Source: Candidatus Freyarchaeota archaeon (lineage in GTDB: Archaea > Asgardarchaeota > Jordiarchaeia > Jordiarchaeales > Jordiarchaeaceae). From it: a stretch of DNA of 64,000 bases. Position 1 is the first letter of the stretch, and each line of letters opens with the position of its first letter. The stretch is from contig JAUQZE010000006.1 in the NCBI GenBank assembly GCA_030587365.1, positions 95,833-159,832 of the forward strand, written 5' to 3'. The notes under the pieces were generated by a model. That model was given only the letters and a program-made list of their open reading frames with translations, was not told the DNA's origin and did no database searches. A program made the translations under genes and the position numbers. Below, piece after piece: positions 37,585 through 46,284 of this stretch.

Positions 37585-39168
37585 TTAAGTGGGTTTTGGG
37601 TTTTGAGGGTCCTTCCATTGACTTGGCTTTTCTTGTTTTCGTTGTTCTTGCTGACTGGTTCTTTTTGGTTTTTTTGATGCTTCTTTTCGGGTTTGTTGTG
37701 GTTGTGATTTTTGCTTGTTTAGGTGGAGGTACCAGACGGTCATAATTATGTTTATGAAGGGGATAGTGATAGCAATTATGGTGCCTACTATTAGTGCAAA
37801 TCCGATTATGGAAGGTAAAAAGCTAACAAGCGAGGTTATGGAGGAAGTGCTGAAGTAATCTGCCGGAGTAATGACTGTTGGCACGGTTGGTGCGAATATA
37901 GATTCTATAAGATAGACGAGTAAGAGAATTAGAATCATTAATGCAGTCCCGAAGGCTACCAGTTTTAAAGTATCCAGCCTTTTTCCACGGGTTAACTCTA
38001 TGCTTCTCGAGATGGCTTTAGTTATGTTCGTTCTCTCAATTATTATTACCTGCAGAATCAGAGACAGGATTACAGCTAAGTAGATTCCCGGAACCACGAA
38101 AACTACCAACCCTGCAATCAGGATCATGGCTAGAATGATAGATGCGCCTAACAATTTTCCAGAATATCTGGCAGCAGTTTTCAGGCTTCCTTCGAGAGAC
38201 GCTCCGCTTTCGGTTACACGATCATAGGCGTATTTTATTACAACCCCTTCTGCTATTAGAGGTAATAGGCAACTGAAAAGAACCACTAGATAATAAATGA
38301 TAGGGGTGCTAAAGGCTACGACCTGTAGGAGTAAATAGTTCCTATGGAGTGATGAGTAAATCGGATTAATTATCGAATTTAGTTCAAAAGCTACTAGCTG
38401 ATTAACATTTCTCGCAATTGAAATAATGATCATCTGAAGAGCGATCAGAATGGCGAAGGGTAAGGCGACTCTGGAAAAAACTGATTTCCAAGTTGCAAAC
38501 GAGGTACCGAGTATTTCTGAGAAGCTTCCATAGAGTTCCGGAGATTTGGACTTTTTATTTTCCATTTTTGTTTCAAAAAGGCCAACACCAAGGACCAGTA
38601 GGCCAATAGCAATTAGTCCGATGGCGAACATGAAACTGGGGTTTGAGGGTGTAAACATAGGGGTAATTGGATCTACTGCCAAATTCTTCCCAACCACGAT
38701 AAGAGGCACATTATTACTATTTTCCCACTCTATTTTAAAGAACCAGGGAAAGTATATGTTAGGGATAAGAAAACCCATAGCTTGAACGTTTTGCGCTCTA
38801 AAAATTACGGGACTGCCTGGGAGAAGAGAAGTTATAGTGAAGTTAATAGGGCCACTCGCAATGAAGTATCCACCAATAAAAACACTGCTTCCAGCAGGAC
38901 CACTGAAGAGCGAAACATCGTACGGATATGGATAATTAGGAAACTGCACTTGGGAAGTGCCGGGTGCAGAGAAAACAGCGTATCCATCTCCGATTGAAAC
39001 GCCCGGGAAAGCCAACGAAACGCCACTCGGCGGAGTACCAACGTTCATTATGAGACCCTTAATCGGCGCCTGCCTAAAATATGGAGAAAAAGAAGAAACT
39101 ACAGCAATAAATAGTCCCAAGCCTAAAATAACAACGCCAATTAGCATCAACCAGGACTTTTTAATCAA
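37585..39168 (-). CDS. Large membrane protein with N-terminal extracellular domain
   Basis: This is a 527-residue protein. A signal-anchor-like helix (residues 7-27) precedes a beta-rich, presumably outward-facing domain of about 150 residues. A membrane helix follows at about 180-197, then a cytoplasmic linker and a six-helix membrane domain (about 235-490) of the type seen in glycerophosphodiester-phosphodiesterase membrane-domain or DUF975-like proteins. The last 45 residues are Lys/Gln-rich and polar. No catalytic motif is recognised. It is divergent from trmO. Confidence 0.7.
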   Translation of the reverse strand: MIKKSWLMLIGVVILGLGLFIAVVSSFSPYFRQAPIKGLIMNVGTPPSGVSLAFPGVSIGDGYAVFSAPGTSQVQFPNYPYPYDVSLFSGPAGSSVFIGGYFIASGPINFTITSLLPGSPVIFRAQNVQAMGFLIPNIYFPWFFKIEWENSNNVPLIVVGKNLAVDPITPMFTPSNPSFMFAIGLIAIGLLVLGVGLFETKMENKKSKSPELYGSFSEILGTSFATWKSVFSRVALPFAILIALQMIIISIARNVNQLVAFELNSIINPIYSSLHRNYLLLQVVAFSTPIIYYLVVLFSCLLPLIAEGVVIKYAYDRVTESGASLEGSLKTAARYSGKLLGASIILAMILIAGLVVFVVPGIYLAVILSLILQVIIIERTNITKAISRSIELTRGKRLDTLKLVAFGTALMILILLLVYLIESIFAPTVPTVITPADYFSTSSITSLVSFLPSIIGFALIVGTIIAITIPFINIIMTVWYLHLNKQKSQPQQTRKEASKKPKRTSQQEQRKQEKPSQWKDPQNPKPT

Positions 39169-39315
39169 ATCTAAAACCCCAAGGAGGTTTTAAGATACAG
39201 ATATTGACTTTAGTAGAATTTAGTATAAATAATTTTGCCTTCCACAATCACAAAAAGGAAGACTTTTTTATATTTTGCCTCAAATAAAAAATAGAGTTAA
39301 CCGGGAGAGAGAACA

Positions 39316-39789
39316 ATGACCGATAAAAAATATGAAAAAGCCGTTTTCGAACCCATAGGATACATTGAGTCAATTATTGACCCTGAACACAATTACAACC
39401 CAAGAGAAGTCTTAGCGAAAATCATCATAAAACCAGAACTTGAAGAGGCAGTCGGAGGAATCGAGGACTTCTCGCATATAATAGTGATTTTCTGGACTCA
39501 TAGACTCTCAGGCATACCATTTCCCCTGAAAGTGCACCCGCGACGCGACCCCAACCTACCCTTAAGAGGAGTTTTGAGCACGAGATCCCCTATTCGTCCA
39601 AACTGTATAGGTCTAGCGGTAGTAAAACTGGAAAAGAGAAAAAACAATGTTCTGGAAGTTAGGGGTTTGGACGCATTTAACGGAACACCGGTCCTAGACC
39701 TCAAACCCTATATCAAGATTTCAGACTGCGTTCCTGAAGCTGAGGCTCCAGAATTTGTTAAAGAAGAAGGGAATTACCTAACGCGGTAA
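39316..39789 (+). CDS. trmO: TrmO-like tRNA t6A37 N6-methyltransferase
   Basis: This 157-residue protein is of the TsaA/TrmO family, which methylates N6-threonylcarbamoyladenosine at position 37 of tRNA using SAM. Family features are the PIGYIES start, FSHIIVIFW, the STRSPIRPNCIGL loop and LDLKPYI. GGGAGAGAG precedes the ATG. Its last 16 bases overlap the 3' end of the convergent FwdE-like gene. Confidence 0.87.
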   Translation: MTDKKYEKAVFEPIGYIESIIDPEHNYNPREVLAKIIIKPELEEAVGGIEDFSHIIVIFWTHRLSGIPFPLKVHPRRDPNLPLRGVLSTRSPIRPNCIGLAVVKLEKRKNNVLEVRGLDAFNGTPVLDLKPYIKISDCVPEAEAPEFVKEEGNYLTR

Positions 39790-40373
39790 TAGTTCTTGCC
39801 AGTCGCACAAGGAATACATAAACGCTTACCATTCTTAACTAACGTCTTTGTCTCCATGGTCATCTCTCCGCACTTCTCACATTTTATTGACTTTCTAATT
39901 TCAGCCATAGGTGGTTCATCGATATCCACTACACTTGAGTCAAAAACCTCATCGTCGGGCAAATCTCCGAACCGCTTGGCAATGGTAGCAAACTTGGCCA
40001 TTTTTATCTCTGGATTCTCTTCGTGCATAGCCTCACTCAAATCTTCTCCGTTAACCACCTTCCCAAAACTCTCAGGTTTAAAAACAAGCCTAATAGTCAT
40101 ATTCCTTCTTCGAAGATAAAAAGTAGCAGCCATCTTGCCATAGTCTTTAAACGACAAATTACCTTTCCCAAATGTAACCCCAGTAGTAACCTGTAATCCG
40201 TCTAGTGCACAGCTATCATTTTCAACAACCGCGTAAATTTCCTCATCAGAAGCCCGATCTACACCCAAGAGATTCATAGCGGCAACACCCATCCTAACGC
40301 CAATAAGCAAGCCAGGACAAATATGCCCATGAAACTTCACAGCTTCCTCAACCAAGCTCCAAAAATCAGCCAT
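39774..40373 (-). CDS. FwdE/FmdE-like metal-binding protein
   Basis: This 199-residue protein is related to subunit E of formylmethanofuran dehydrogenase. The FmdE core starts with FHGHICPGLLIGVRMG and has NDSCALDGLQ, and a C-terminal zinc ribbon (CEKC, then CIPC) ends it. ATG 40373 is chosen because GGGAGGTTG lies just upstream. No other fwd genes are in the window, so it is a stand-alone member that probably binds a metal or cluster in another pathway; many non-methanogens carry such copies. Confidence 0.83.
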   Translation of the reverse strand: MADFWSLVEEAVKFHGHICPGLLIGVRMGVAAMNLLGVDRASDEEIYAVVENDSCALDGLQVTTGVTFGKGNLSFKDYGKMAATFYLRRRNMTIRLVFKPESFGKVVNGEDLSEAMHEENPEIKMAKFATIAKRFGDLPDDEVFDSSVVDIDEPPMAEIRKSIKCEKCGEMTMETKTLVKNGKRLCIPCATGKNYYRVR

Positions 40374-40560
40374 AACAACAACCTCCCAAAAAGGCACGCC
40401 TAAAAGGTGAACCTAGAAATTATCATCGTACAGTCGGGATATAATAGGAAACACGCCTCCAATAAGGATCCTCAACGCTGATGACACAGACACTGTCACA
40501 ATTCACAATGCTGTGGGACTAATTGAGGATTCCAAAGGAAGGAGGTAGATAAAGGAGGCG

Positions 40561-40875
40561 TGCCGTTTCTAAGAATGTGTATTTTCATGTACAGCATTCT
40601 TATTCGGAGCGTTGGCATTCTCAGTCCCACCCGCTCCGGCGTCTTCAGGCCAGCCGCCGGTTTACAGGTGCTCATTCCTCAGTGTCTGCCAAGAGGCATC
40701 CGCACTCACGGCAAACGGTTGGCCGCACAGGCGTAGACCATGAATGAGAATCGCCTTGCTGGCGAGCCTGTTCCTCTCATGGTTCACGCCGCACATTCTA
40801 TCTTTCTCGTCGCCCAGGCTGGGTGCTTTAATCTTTCACCGCAAACGGGATACTCTTGTGAGGTCCTCCCTGGGG
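40561..40875 (-). pseudogene. Decayed 3' end of an IS605-type tnpB
   Basis: On the minus strand this stretch matches the 3' end of the intact tnpB at about 1570-1866: RLAS..AIL, LRLCG.PF.VSADASW and the GAGGTE..NAPN.NAV tail are still readable, but with several stops and frameshifts (for example a stop at the former EYLYAGG). The match continues past the stop to AGAAACGGC and ends there, marking the element's right end. It is the remains of an older copy of the same element. Confidence 0.85.
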
Positions 40876-40929
40876 TCATACATATGATTATGGAAATTAC
40901 GCATTTATATGCTTTCTCTTGGTAACCGT

Positions 40930-42276
40930 TTAAAAACCCTTTTGCTTCTGAACATACTCAGAAACCCGGTGAGCTGCAGCAGCACCTTGAGAGATTGCTA
41001 CAACCAGAAGCTGTAAGTCGGTTGTTAAGTCACCAGCGGCGTATATTCCTTCAAGGTTAGTTCTCTGATCCTTATCCACTTTGACGAAGCCTCTATCATC
41101 AAGTTCAATGCCCAGTTTGCTATAAATCTCGGTATTGGGTTTCATTCCAACCGCGAGAACCACTTTATCAACCACTAGTTCAAAGTCTTCATCCTCACCC
41201 AAATCATGCAGAACAACTTTCTCCACAGTATCGGTGCCCTCAATCTTCACGAGTTCCGTATTGGCTAAAAGTTTAATTCTATCCGACCGTTTAACCGTTT
41301 TAATGGCCTTGTCTGAGCCCACAAGATTTTTCTCTTTATAAGCAAAGGTAAGCTTATCAGCGATATTCTCCAGAGCCTGAGCGGACTCCAGAGCCTGCTC
41401 CCCATTACCATAAACTAGCACCCGTTTACCCATAAACTTCTCTGGATAGGTCACATAATAGTAAACGCCCTTATCACCATCACTAAACTCTGTCTCCCCA
41501 GAAATACCGCAAGCCAAAGGAAGAGTACCTGTAGCGATAATCACAGCCCTAGCATGATACTCGCCCATCGCAGTCTTAACAACCTTATCCGTAGAAACCT
41601 CGTTTACAAACTCATTCTTCAACTCAACACCCAAATCACGTGCCTGCTTCAACAAAGAAGTCACGAAATCTCTGCCCAAAGTGTTCTCAGGCAACCCTGG
41701 AAAATTCAGAATCTTCTTATTAGGATATAGAGTTGACAAAACCCCGCCCCAAGACTTGCCCTCAAAAACCACAACACTTAGACCCCTGCTAGCAATCTGA
41801 ATGGCAGCGGTAAGACCCGCAGGACCTCCACCAATAACAATCACATCATAATTGAAAGCACCTTCAGCCTTCGCCCTTGGACCAATCTCCCCACGCTCTT
41901 TATGCTGCAAGTAATCCTGGATAGCAGCGTGTAAAGCATCAGCGGCTAGATTACTACAATGCATCTTAATCGGAGGCAAACCCTCTAACTCATCCGCAAC
42001 ATCCTTGCGAGTAATCTTCAAAGCCTCCTCCAGAGTCATACCCTTAGCCATCTCAGTAATCATACTACTAGTAGCTATTGCACTTCCACACCCGTACGTT
42101 TTGAACTTTATATCCTCTAATCGTCCGTCTTCTGAGACTTTTATGCTCATCTGCATCATGTCGCCACATAGGGGGTTTCCTACCATTCCCACGCCGTCAG
42201 CGTCTTTTATTTCTCCTACATTTTTTGGGTTTTTGAAGTGTTCTTTTACTTTTTCAGTATATTGTGTTGGTTTCAA
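40930..42276 (-). CDS. IscU scaffold fused to ferredoxin-reductase-like flavoprotein
   Basis: This 448-residue protein joins two functions. Residues 1-140 are an IscU/NifU-N scaffold with the three cluster-binding Cys37 (PLCGD), Cys63 (YGCGSA) and Cys107 (HCSNL), and Asp39. Residues 142-448 are a thioredoxin-reductase-fold flavoprotein with FAD motif GGGPAG (149-154), an NAD(P)H-site loop YGNGEQ and the C-terminal GIYAAGDLT. The redox CxxC of thioredoxin reductase is replaced by YVTY (274-277), and LYPNKKI matches TrxR-like ferredoxin:NAD(P)+ reductases. It could feed electrons directly to cluster assembly. It shares a region with an IscS homologue and a TusA-like protein. Confidence 0.87.
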   Translation of the reverse strand: MKPTQYTEKVKEHFKNPKNVGEIKDADGVGMVGNPLCGDMMQMSIKVSEDGRLEDIKFKTYGCGSAIATSSMITEMAKGMTLEEALKITRKDVADELEGLPPIKMHCSNLAADALHAAIQDYLQHKERGEIGPRAKAEGAFNYDVIVIGGGPAGLTAAIQIASRGLSVVVFEGKSWGGVLSTLYPNKKILNFPGLPENTLGRDFVTSLLKQARDLGVELKNEFVNEVSTDKVVKTAMGEYHARAVIIATGTLPLACGISGETEFSDGDKGVYYYVTYPEKFMGKRVLVYGNGEQALESAQALENIADKLTFAYKEKNLVGSDKAIKTVKRSDRIKLLANTELVKIEGTDTVEKVVLHDLGEDEDFELVVDKVVLAVGMKPNTEIYSKLGIELDDRGFVKVDKDQRTNLEGIYAAGDLTTDLQLLVVAISQGAAAAHRVSEYVQKQKGF

Positions 42277-42674
42277 TTTTTATTCCTCCCATGATTATCT
42301 AATTTTTGTGTAGGTTAACCTTAATTTGTTTTTTGTTTGTTTTTCCCTCTCTCTTTTTTTGTTTGTGTTTTTTGTGGTTTTGTGTTCTTATTTTCTTTTC
42401 GTTTTCATGATTTTCTTTACAATTGTTAACTTACAATTTAAAATATTGGTGAGTTCCTTATAAAGGTTATCGTGAAGTTTCAAAAAACAACCCCATTAAA
42501 AAATTCTCCGACTACCCCATTAAGATCCTTAAAGACCACCCCCTCATAAAAGCGGTTTAAATCTATTGCGTTCTCACTAAAATTTGTATACCTTTAACTG
42601 AGACAAAAACGGGCAGAGTAGGAGTTGAGCAAATGTGCTGATTCTTCTAATTGGCGATAGGAGTTACAGTTATT
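42277..42674. other. Intergenic region with promoter and palindrome-like motif
   Basis: The minus-strand promoter of the IscU fusion lies here: a TATA-like TTTATAAGG (42456-42464), followed downstream by an A-rich leader. Between them is TTTACAATTGTTAA (42416-42429), which differs at one position from the perfect palindrome at 45403-45416. The plus strand here is T-rich. No gene is seen. Confidence 0.45.
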
Positions 42675-43169
42675 TCAGAGAAGGTTGAGTACTTGGGTTA
42701 TGTTGTTTATGTCTGAGCCTAGGTTTACCGCCTTTATTCCTGGGCATCCTTTCATTACGCTTCTAGTGTTTAGCTCTTGGTCGTCGACAAAAATTATTTC
42801 GGGATAGCTTATCTCGATTGCCTCTTTTTCCTTAAGTAGTTTCAGTATTGTTTTTATGTTTCTGTTTTTGCCTTTATGGTTGACCTGCGGGTAGATGAAG
42901 TAGTCGGAGATTCCGAAGAGTTTGAGGCACTCCGCTACCATATCGGGTTCGGGGTCGTTTAGACTGGCGATGGACATTAGGACACCTTTCTCCTGTAGAC
43001 CCTTAAGAACCTCTCGGACACCGGAAAACAGTTTGACTCTTGCACCTACTGAGTCGCAGAGTTCACTGGTTCCGATAATTCTGAGGGGCGGTTTGAGGAA
43101 AGATGTGTACGTAACGCTAACTCTCCAGATGGTTTCGTCGACATCAAAAACGACTAGTTTAATCGGCAA
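42675..43169 (-). CDS. HAD phosphatase, MDP-1-like
   Basis: This is a HAD-superfamily phosphatase similar to magnesium-dependent phosphatase-1. Motif I is DVDET (with the variant VDET in place of DLDYT), motif II is SIASLND, and the last motif is IFVDDQELN. From TTG 43169 the protein has 164 residues, the MDP-1 length, and begins LPIKLVVFD; a TTG at 43238 adds 23 less typical residues. MDP-1 members act on protein phosphotyrosine or sugar phosphates; the substrate here is unknown. It lies between the IscS and IscU genes on the same strand. Confidence 0.8.
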   Translation of the reverse strand: MPIKLVVFDVDETIWRVSVTYTSFLKPPLRIIGTSELCDSVGARVKLFSGVREVLKGLQEKGVLMSIASLNDPEPDMVAECLKLFGISDYFIYPQVNHKGKNRNIKTILKLLKEKEAIEISYPEIIFVDDQELNTRSVMKGCPGIKAVNLGSDINNITQVLNLL

Positions 43170-43346
43170 CGCAGCGCCACTCCAAGAATTATAAATCAAC
43201 GTAGCAATACTGAGAAATTTAAGCTTAACCACCTTCAAACCTAATCTGCAGACTTGAACTGGAAATGGATCAGAGTGCTGCGAAAAGGAAAAATGTTTGA
43301 TGAATGAAGGAACAATTAATGAGTAACTAAATTTGGGAAAGGTTTT

Positions 43347-44582
43347 TTACTTTTCGTTTTTGGGGGTTAGTGGGGATAGTTTTCTGAGCCGGTCTATTAC
43401 TTGTGGTAGAACTTCTAGTACGTAGTCTACGTCTTCTTCTGTGTTGTACTTGCCTAGTGTGAGTTCTAGTGACCCGTGTGCTTCTTCTTTTAGAAGCCCT
43501 GTGGCTAAGAGTACGTGTGAGGCTTCTAGTCTTTTCGCTGCGCAGGCGGAACCGGTTGATACGGCTATTCCTCTCATATTTAGTCCTAGGAGTATCGCCT
43601 CCCCTTCTATATAGTCAAATCTGAAGTGCGCGTTGTTGGGCAGTCTCTGCGTAGGGTGTCCATCAAGGTATGAGCGGTCTATTGTGTCCAGTACTGTGTT
43701 TATTATTCTGTCTCTCATTTTTTGTATTCTGGCGCTGTCTTTCTTCATTTCTTTTTTGGCGATTTCAGCGGCTTTTCCCATACCTACCATGCTGGGTATG
43801 TCCTCGGTTCCAGATCTTAGCCCTCTTTCTTGTCCTCCTCCCTGTATTATGGGTTCTATCATGGTGCCGGTTTTTATGTAGAGTGCTCCCATCCCGCGTG
43901 GTCCGTAGATATCATTTGAAGATAGTGTTAGCAGGTCTATTCCGTCTTTTTGAACATCTATGGGTATCTGTCCTTCGGCTGCTACGGCGTCCATGTGTAG
44001 GAGCACGTTATGGTCGTGGGCCATTTTCGAGATTTCTTTTACGGGTTCAATGGTTCCTATCTCATTGTTGGCGTAGTTTATGGATATGAGAAGTGTTTCG
44101 GGTTTAATTTGTTTCTCCAATTTGTCAAATTCCACAATTCCGTATTTGTCTACTCCCACTTGTGTGGTCTTGAAGCCAAATTTTTCAAGATATTTGACGA
44201 TGTTTATGATTGATATGTGTTCTATGGCAGATATTATAATGTGGTTTCCCTTGCTCTGGTTTCTGAAGGCTACTCCTTTTAGTGCTAGGTTATTGGACTC
44301 TGTTGCCCCCGAGGTGAAGACAATTTCTTTGGGGTCTTTGGCACCTATTAGGTCGGCAACCTTTTTTCTTGCATCCTCCATTGCCTCAACCGGTGGGTCG
44401 CCAAAAATATGTAAAGAAGAAGGATTACCAAAAATTTCCCTATGATATGGCTGCATAGCTTCCAATACCCGCTCATCTACTGGCTTGCCAGATACGTAAT
44501 CCATGAAAACAAGTCGGGTTGGTTTCTTCTCTTTAAGTGATTCCAAATCTGGTACTTTACAAGAATCATTTTTTTCCTCCAA
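43347..44582 (-). CDS. iscS: IscS/NifS-like protein lacking the PLP lysine
   Basis: This 411-residue protein belongs to the class V aminotransferase/cysteine desulfurase family. The active Cys347 lies in GSACAAKR, and SGATESNN and YGPRGMGAL are conserved. The Lys that binds PLP (HKIYGP in IscS) is replaced: the sequence reads SSNDIYGP, with Asp224 at the Lys position. The IscS of Archaeoglobus fulgidus is known to carry the same Lys-to-Asp change. Classical PLP-Schiff-base chemistry should not be possible, so this protein may act with IscU as a scaffold or transfer partner using sulfide. A leading extension of about 22 residues precedes the fold. Confidence 0.88.
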   Translation of the reverse strand: MEEKNDSCKVPDLESLKEKKPTRLVFMDYVSGKPVDERVLEAMQPYHREIFGNPSSLHIFGDPPVEAMEDARKKVADLIGAKDPKEIVFTSGATESNNLALKGVAFRNQSKGNHIIISAIEHISIINIVKYLEKFGFKTTQVGVDKYGIVEFDKLEKQIKPETLLISINYANNEIGTIEPVKEISKMAHDHNVLLHMDAVAAEGQIPIDVQKDGIDLLTLSSNDIYGPRGMGALYIKTGTMIEPIIQGGGQERGLRSGTEDIPSMVGMGKAAEIAKKEMKKDSARIQKMRDRIINTVLDTIDRSYLDGHPTQRLPNNAHFRFDYIEGEAILLGLNMRGIAVSTGSACAAKRLEASHVLLATGLLKEEAHGSLELTLGKYNTEEDVDYVLEVLPQVIDRLRKLSPLTPKNEK

Positions 44583-44968
44583 AGCTTATCCCTCTCAAAT
44601 TTTTTTATATTATTCTGAATGCTTCTAGTAGTATGTGGCTTATTACCTTCACGCTAATTATTTTATATCGAGTCTTTGTAAGTAAAACAGTTGTCAGGAG
44701 GTTCAAACATCCGAGAAACTTACGTAAGTCTAATATTTAATTCATTATCTCTTTTAGAGATAACTAGATTCCAATTTTTATTTCTTCTTCTCAACTTTTA
44801 GTGTTATCGAATACTCAAATAAGAATTATTAATATAGAAAGTTATGCCTATACAACTCATTAATATGTATATAATGGATACATAATATTTAGAGAAGAAT
44901 TTTAAGTGTTGTTTGTATTATGTTCCTCGAAGAACGGGTCTTTTTTACTACTTTTTCAGGTATTCAAT
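44583..44968. other. AT-rich intergenic region
   Basis: This stretch of 386 bp separates the TusA-like gene from the IscS homologue (both minus). It is very AT-rich, and the iscS promoter should lie in it. No other gene or clear repeat is seen. Confidence 0.35.
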
Positions 44969-45244
44969 TTATTTTAGTTTTTTTACCAGAAATCGGAGTG
45001 TGCGTCCATCTTTTTCAAATTTTAAAAGTTGATTTCCAGTTCTTTTGGCCCATCGGGTAATATCTTCCTCGGCAGCTGGATCGTCGGCAAGAATCTCTAA
45101 GACTTGGCCGACTTCTATTTTTTCGATCTCCTCTTTTGTTCTGAATATTGGTTCTGGACAGTAAAGTCCGATTGCATCCAATGTACGATCTGGTTTAATA
45201 TCCTTTCCGCTTTCCTTCTTTCCAGGGCTCGGCATATTAAACAT
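44969..45244 (-). CDS. TusA-like sulfurtransferase
   Basis: This 91-residue protein is of the TusA family, small carriers of persulfide sulfur. The active-site motif is GLYCPEPI (a CPxP), followed by the helix KEEIEKIEVGQVLEIL and the ADDPAAEEDI segment. An 18-residue polar N-terminal tail precedes the fold. It lies upstream of the IscS homologue on the same strand and fits a sulfur-relay role for this cluster. A 16-bp palindrome lies 160 bp upstream. Confidence 0.87.
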   Translation of the reverse strand: MFNMPSPGKKESGKDIKPDRTLDAIGLYCPEPIFRTKEEIEKIEVGQVLEILADDPAAEEDITRWAKRTGNQLLKFEKDGRTLRFLVKKLK

Positions 45245-45401
45245 ACCTCCTAACTTTCAATCATTTTTTTAATTTTTCACGTCTCTTCCTCTTTCTACAG
45301 AGATTTAAAAAATCATAAACCTTTCTTGTAGCAACATAAGTATATGTGCGATTCAAGTAATTTTCTCTACTTCTTTTTATAATACTTTTTTCTATGTTTG
45401 T

Positions 45402-45417
45402 ATTAACAATTGTTAAT
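45402..45417. promoter_or_regulatory. 16-bp perfect palindrome, candidate operator
   Basis: The sequence ATTAACAATTGTTAAT is a perfect inverted repeat between the divergent TusA-like and phosphoribosyltransferase genes. A copy with one mismatch in the 14-bp core lies in the IscU-fusion upstream region at 42416-42429. Such a shared site could bind a dimeric regulator; AT-rich chance similarity is the alternative. Confidence 0.4.
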
Positions 45418-45485
45418 TTTTCTACACTTTGGAAATAACTAAAGCCTTATAAATATTTCCCGAAAAACATGAATTAATTTAAGCT

Positions 45486-46160
45486 ATGGGATTTGAGATG
45501 GTATACTCAACTTTTAAAAACCGGGAACACGCCGGTAAGGAACTCGGAAAACGGTTAGCGGAGAAATACAGGAATAAGGATGTAATAGTCCTCGCCATTC
45601 CTCGCGGAGGAGTACCCGTTGGTGTCTATGTGGCATTGGAGCTTAATTCGGAGTTGGATATGATTATCACCCGTAAGATTCAGATTCCTTGGAACCCAGA
45701 GGCGGGGTTTGGTGCGGTAACTGTTGACGGTACAATTGTATTAAACGAACCCCTGGTAGCTCAGCTGGGTTTGAGAAGGGAAGAAATTAAAGAACTAGCA
45801 GAAAGGGTTATCGATGAGATGAAACGGAGAACGAGGGAATTCAGAGGTGATACTCCACCCCCGAGGATAAGGGATCGGACTGTTATAGTTGTAGACGACG
45901 GTTTGGCTTCGGGTTACACCATGGTTGCCGCAGTTAAATCCATACGGAAGGAAAAACCTGAAAGGATTGTGGTTGCTGTTCCAGTTTCTCCTAGAAGATC
46001 TTTGAAAATAGTAGAAAAATTTGCAGATGAACTAGTGTGCCTCGTTGTTAGTGACGCTTACATGTTCGCTGTTGCGGACTACTATGAAAACTGGTATGAT
46101 CTGACAGATGACGATGTAAAAATTTATATGGCAAAATATAGAGAGGCGAAGGGTGGGTAA
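45486..46160 (+). CDS. Phosphoribosyltransferase family protein
   Basis: This is a 224-residue type I phosphoribosyltransferase-fold protein. The PRPP loop is VIVVDDGLASGYTM and the N-terminal loop is AIPRGGVPVG. It belongs to the family often annotated as predicted phosphoribosyltransferase in bacteria and archaea (DUF-like, distinct from the hypoxanthine enzymes). ATG 45486 is used; ATG 45498 is an alternative. The nucleobase substrate cannot be read from the sequence. Confidence 0.8.
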   Translation: MGFEMVYSTFKNREHAGKELGKRLAEKYRNKDVIVLAIPRGGVPVGVYVALELNSELDMIITRKIQIPWNPEAGFGAVTVDGTIVLNEPLVAQLGLRREEIKELAERVIDEMKRRTREFRGDTPPPRIRDRTVIVVDDGLASGYTMVAAVKSIRKEKPERIVVAVPVSPRRSLKIVEKFADELVCLVVSDAYMFAVADYYENWYDLTDDDVKIYMAKYREAKGG

Positions 46161-46284
46161 AGCGAAATCTTTTCTGCAAAAATGTTTACATTTTTTTATT
46201 AATTTTCACTTGTATGATTTTAGAAAGGTTATTTGATAACTGATATGAAAATTATTGTTTTGTTTCGGTTCGGCGTATTGCTGA

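Noticed and set aside
40452..40563. Inverted CACGCCTCC copies flanking about 100 bp
   Set aside because: The repeat is only nine bases long, and no gene or further symmetry supports an element of its own.
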